NCBI RefSeq assembly: GCF_035222485.1
Contig: NC_085925.1
Coordinates: forward strand, 62,001-126,000
DNA length: 64,000 bases
Source of the DNA: Podospora pseudoanserina
Lineage: Eukaryota; Ascomycota; Sordariomycetes; Sordariales; Podosporaceae
Direction of reading: 5' to 3'
Shown here: piece after piece, positions 61,201 to 64,000 of the stretch
How the letters are laid out: every line of letters begins with the position of its first letter
Position numbering within the stretch: the stretch's first letter is position 1
Position numbers and translations under genes: made by a program
Notes under the pieces: generated by a model
Database searches by the model: none
Told to the model about the DNA's origin: nothing
The model's input: only the letters and a program-made list of their open reading frames with translations

Positions 61201-63407
61201 CCACGGCCGACGGCAAAAAAGTCCGGATGCATGGACGAGGTGCGGGCGCGGGTCTTGAGGACGCCACCAGGTATATCGCCGCCCTCTTGCGACGAGATGG
61301 GGGGCAAAGCAAAGCCGTACTGTTCAGGATGAGCATCTTCCAAATGATCACGCTCTCCATTCTTGAGCTGGACCCAGTAAACGGTCCCACTGACGCCTGT
61401 ACCAATGATGGCTTCCTTGGGATGCTCAGTCGAGGGCGAGGTGGAGATGGCAACGTTGAAGATGCGATCCTTTGTGTCGGTGAAGAGTTTGGCGTCTTTG
61501 CCGTCTTCTTGCCGGATCACGCGAAGGCCGCCAGCTTTGGACATGCCGTAGGCCATGTAGGTCTCGGAGGCGGACACGAGGTTGCGATCAATCTGATCAA
61601 AGTCCTTCTTAAGCCGCGCAATGTCAAGGATGGCTTCCTCACGGAACACTGGCCGGGGCTCATCAGTCTCTTGAAGATTGATGGTGATCCAGGGTTTCAT
61701 GGGAAAGTTGTACACCTTGACCGGAGCTGCGGTCTCTTCAATCACAACAATCTCGTCCGCCTCGGCGCTCTCCCAGCTGTCGGCTACAGGCTGTTGGGCA
61801 GCATGAGAACCATCCTCAACGTTGTCAGACAGGTCCTTAGCGAGCTCGCTCGTGAGGGTCGACTCGATAGCTCCTCGACCATCATCATGGGCAAACTCTT
61901 GGTTCTGAGACCGGGGTCCGCTCTGGGTAGAGTGAGCAAACTCCTCCTCGGTGGTATCATTCAGCAAATGGTCAAAGTCCTGGGCGGTTCCAGCCTGGGC
62001 TTGTTCTTGCTGAGCACGAGCGACAGCCTCCCGAGCTTCCCGGTCAACTTGCTCGGCCAGACCGTTGACGGCATCCGACACACTTTCCTTGACCTCCGAT
62101 GGCCGAGCGGCAGAGGCGCTGTTGGCAACAGACGCGACGTCTACATGGTCTGACTTCTCAGCGGCGCTGGTATGGGAGAGAGGCGACGGAGCATATTCCA
62201 GCTGACGCCTGGCGCTCTCGGGGCTGTTGGCCAAGCCGCGGTCGTTGAAGGGTCTTTGCTGATGACGAGGGAGCCCTTGGTCAGGTTTCTTCAGAATTTG
62301 AATAGTCCCGGGGATGGGTCCGGCAGCTGAAGCAGGAGCGGGGGCCGAACTAGTAGGCACTGGATGACTAGTCCCGGCGGTGCTCGAAGCTCCCGGAGTG
62401 GTGGAAGACTTGGGGGTGCGATGTACCGGAGAGGAGCTGGAAAGGTCATCGAAAGGGTTGGAATAATTCCCAGCGGTACCGGATTGATGACCTGTCTGAT
62501 GCGACGGATGCGACTGGTGTGACTGGTGGGAATGAAGCGAGTGTGGAGACTCGACGTTTTTATGATCGAACTCGAACTCGGAACGCGATGCCAGTGTGCC
62601 AACGAGTGTCGGCTCGGCAGACCGACCCCCATGGGAGCTCTCATCCTCGGCGGGGGGAGGGGTCAAAAGGCTTGGTTCTTGAGTGTCGGCATCATGTTGG
62701 CTGGGCTTGGGCCGATTCAGCAGATTGAGAAGATACTGCTGCGTGCCCGCAGCGGGCGGGGCCGACTGATTCCACGACGAAGATGTCGAAGCGGCTTCGG
62801 GCTTGGTGGACTCGGCGTCGAGACGACCCTTCATCAGGGCCGCAAGGAGGCCAGTAGGGTCGGCAGCAGCTGGGGCCGGGGCATGGATAACCTGAGGCGC
62901 TACATGCGCAGGAGCATAGTTGATGGGTGGCTCCCGAGCCGCAGCCGGTTGCTGCATGCTTTGCGGACCACCTTGACCACCGCTGCTGTTGAACTTCAGG
63001 AGGTTCAACAAATGTGCTGTCCGCTCGTCCCCGCCCCCGCCAGCACCACCACCGCCAATATGACGGCCTGCTCCGATGGGATTCATAAGGCCGGGGGGGA
63101 ACTGAGAGCCGCCAAAGCCGACGGGTGGTGTGGGAGCTTCGGGCAGGAAGGCAGGCGAATCAATGGGAGCATGGCCTCCCGGCAGGTTGGGGGAGTCGGT
63201 ATTGGAATGATGGCCGTAAAACGACTGATTAGCTGCGCCCTGACTGTAGGTACCAAACTGGGAGAATTGTTCGGGTCCAGGGCCGGGTGATGGGCCGGGA
63301 CTAGGAGAGGACTGCCGTCGGAGCTGGGCGAGAAGCGACTCGAAGTTGTTTGATGCATCGGTATCGGGCGCACCGTTGCCGCCGCCAGGCAACCCGTAAT
63401 TGGACAT
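58214..63407 (-). CDS. EDC4: EDC4/Ge-1-type mRNA decapping scaffold
   Basis: A large cytoplasmic P-body scaffold that supports Dcp1-Dcp2 decapping (role of the EDC4/Ge-1/Varicose family). Two exons, 58509-63407 and 58214-58441, with a 67-bp intron (GTATGT donor, GGCTAACC branch, TTGTAG acceptor) give 1708 residues. Residues 1-560 are low-complexity, Pro/Gly/Gln/Ser-rich. At about 570-1055 is a WD40-like region with RYMVVGMKQNHTLQLWDLAL and ECVxx-type beta blades. It is followed by Lys-rich and Ala-rich linkers, a long helical coiled-coil region (about 1180-1440), a Gln/His-rich stretch, and a conserved helical C terminus (LLETIHNLLQNDNIDAAMLK onward) that continues into exon 2. The name rests on this architecture. 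It is the clearest housekeeping gene in the window and is probably syntenic in relatives. Confidence 0.8.
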
Positions 63408-64000
63408 GGCGAGAAGGCGCGGCGGTGGGGGGCCTTGGTTATCGAAGCCGGGCTCAAGTTACGTCAGGATGCGGAAGAGTGGTGTCGCTCAGATAGCTGG
63501 ACTACAGATAGTAGTCGTCAACAACTGCTGTTGCTGCGATGACGGCCCCCTGACGACGGCAGATGGTGAACGAACAGAACACAAACGCCAAAGCGAAATC
63601 GAAGGACGGACGAAAGCGTCCAAGCGCCCGAGCGAGGTCCGACAGGTCGCGACGGGGCAGCGGTCGCGGAGGGACAAAGGGGATGAGGAGGGGGAGGGGT
63701 GGTAGGGTAAAAAGAGGAGACAAGCAGCAGCAGGTGCAGTGCTGCAGAATTGGTGCGAAGGAGATATTCTTGACGGGATTGGGGAGACGTCGTAGGTTGC
63801 CCAAAATGTATCGAAAAATATTGCTGGGTCGCAGAGGCTGGGGAGCAGGTGCGTGGCCCGTGCTGTAGCTACACGTGTCGCACGCGGGGCACCTGGACCG
63901 TGTAGGAGGTGGTGTCACCGAGCCTGTCCAATGAGCAGCCCCGACTGTGCTGCAAGAGAAAAAAGCAGGGCGTCCTATGGCCTAATCACCACTGGTGTTT
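63408..64000. other. Upstream region of EDC4, no gene seen
   Basis: Probably the promoter and 5' UTR of the EDC4 gene. Purine-rich plus-strand frames here (63563-63868) are low-complexity and unlikely to be coding. Confidence 0.5.

Noticed and set aside
61137-62153. 338-codon plus-strand ORF, with others at 59244-60707
   Set aside because: Antisense shadows of the long EDC4 frame in GC-rich sequence.

Overview
This window comes from a filamentous ascomycete (Pezizomycotina, most likely Sordariomycetes). The evidence is the gene content (Zn2Cys6 regulators, a HET-domain gene, an AA9 LPMO, a cellobiose-dehydrogenase-like flavoenzyme), short introns of 47-160 bp with GTRAGT donors and CTAAC/CTGAC branch sites, and a large block altered by repeat-induced point mutation (RIP).

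Bases 1 to about 22,195 are a nest of decayed Ty3/gypsy chromovirus retrotransposons. RIP has nearly removed CpA and TpG while CpG remains, so every pol frame is full of stops. Four related copies can be separated. Copy A (1-7192, pol on minus) sits inside copy B (7193-12780, pol on plus). B and a complete copy C (13116-20626, pol on minus, 420-bp LTRs, target duplication CTAGC) both sit inside copy D (12781-13115 and 20627-21759). D abuts what may be the end of a RIP-altered DNA transposon. Between the end of pol and the 3' LTR the elements carry a 70-nt tRNA-like cloverleaf on the strand opposite pol, found in all four copies. In A there is also an antisense open frame with a Zn2Cys6-like cysteine pattern.

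From about 22.2 kb to the end the DNA is ordinary single-copy sequence. In order it holds: a Zn2Cys6 regulator with at least one frame break (minus); a secreted SurE nucleotidase/phosphatase (minus); a UbiA-family membrane enzyme (minus); a 3.8-kb gene-poor gap; a secreted protein of unknown function (plus); an MFS transporter (minus) divergent from a second Zn2Cys6 regulator (plus); a HET-ankyrin protein (plus); a cellobiose-dehydrogenase-like flavoenzyme without cytochrome domain (plus), convergent with an AA9 LPMO (minus); a GH2 remnant (plus); an SDR oxidoreductase (minus); a small secreted cysteine-containing protein with a frame break (minus); a POT peptide transporter (minus); an amidase (minus); and the mRNA-decapping scaffold EDC4/Ge-1 (minus).

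The functional themes are secreted lignocellulose oxidation (AA3_1-like plus AA9, with a decayed GH2 nearby), nutrient uptake and nitrogen release (POT transporter, amidase, phosphatase), non-self recognition (HET), and one housekeeping gene (EDC4). Intron and exon limits were read by eye from splice signals and frame continuity. All multi-exon models below keep frame except where a break is stated.
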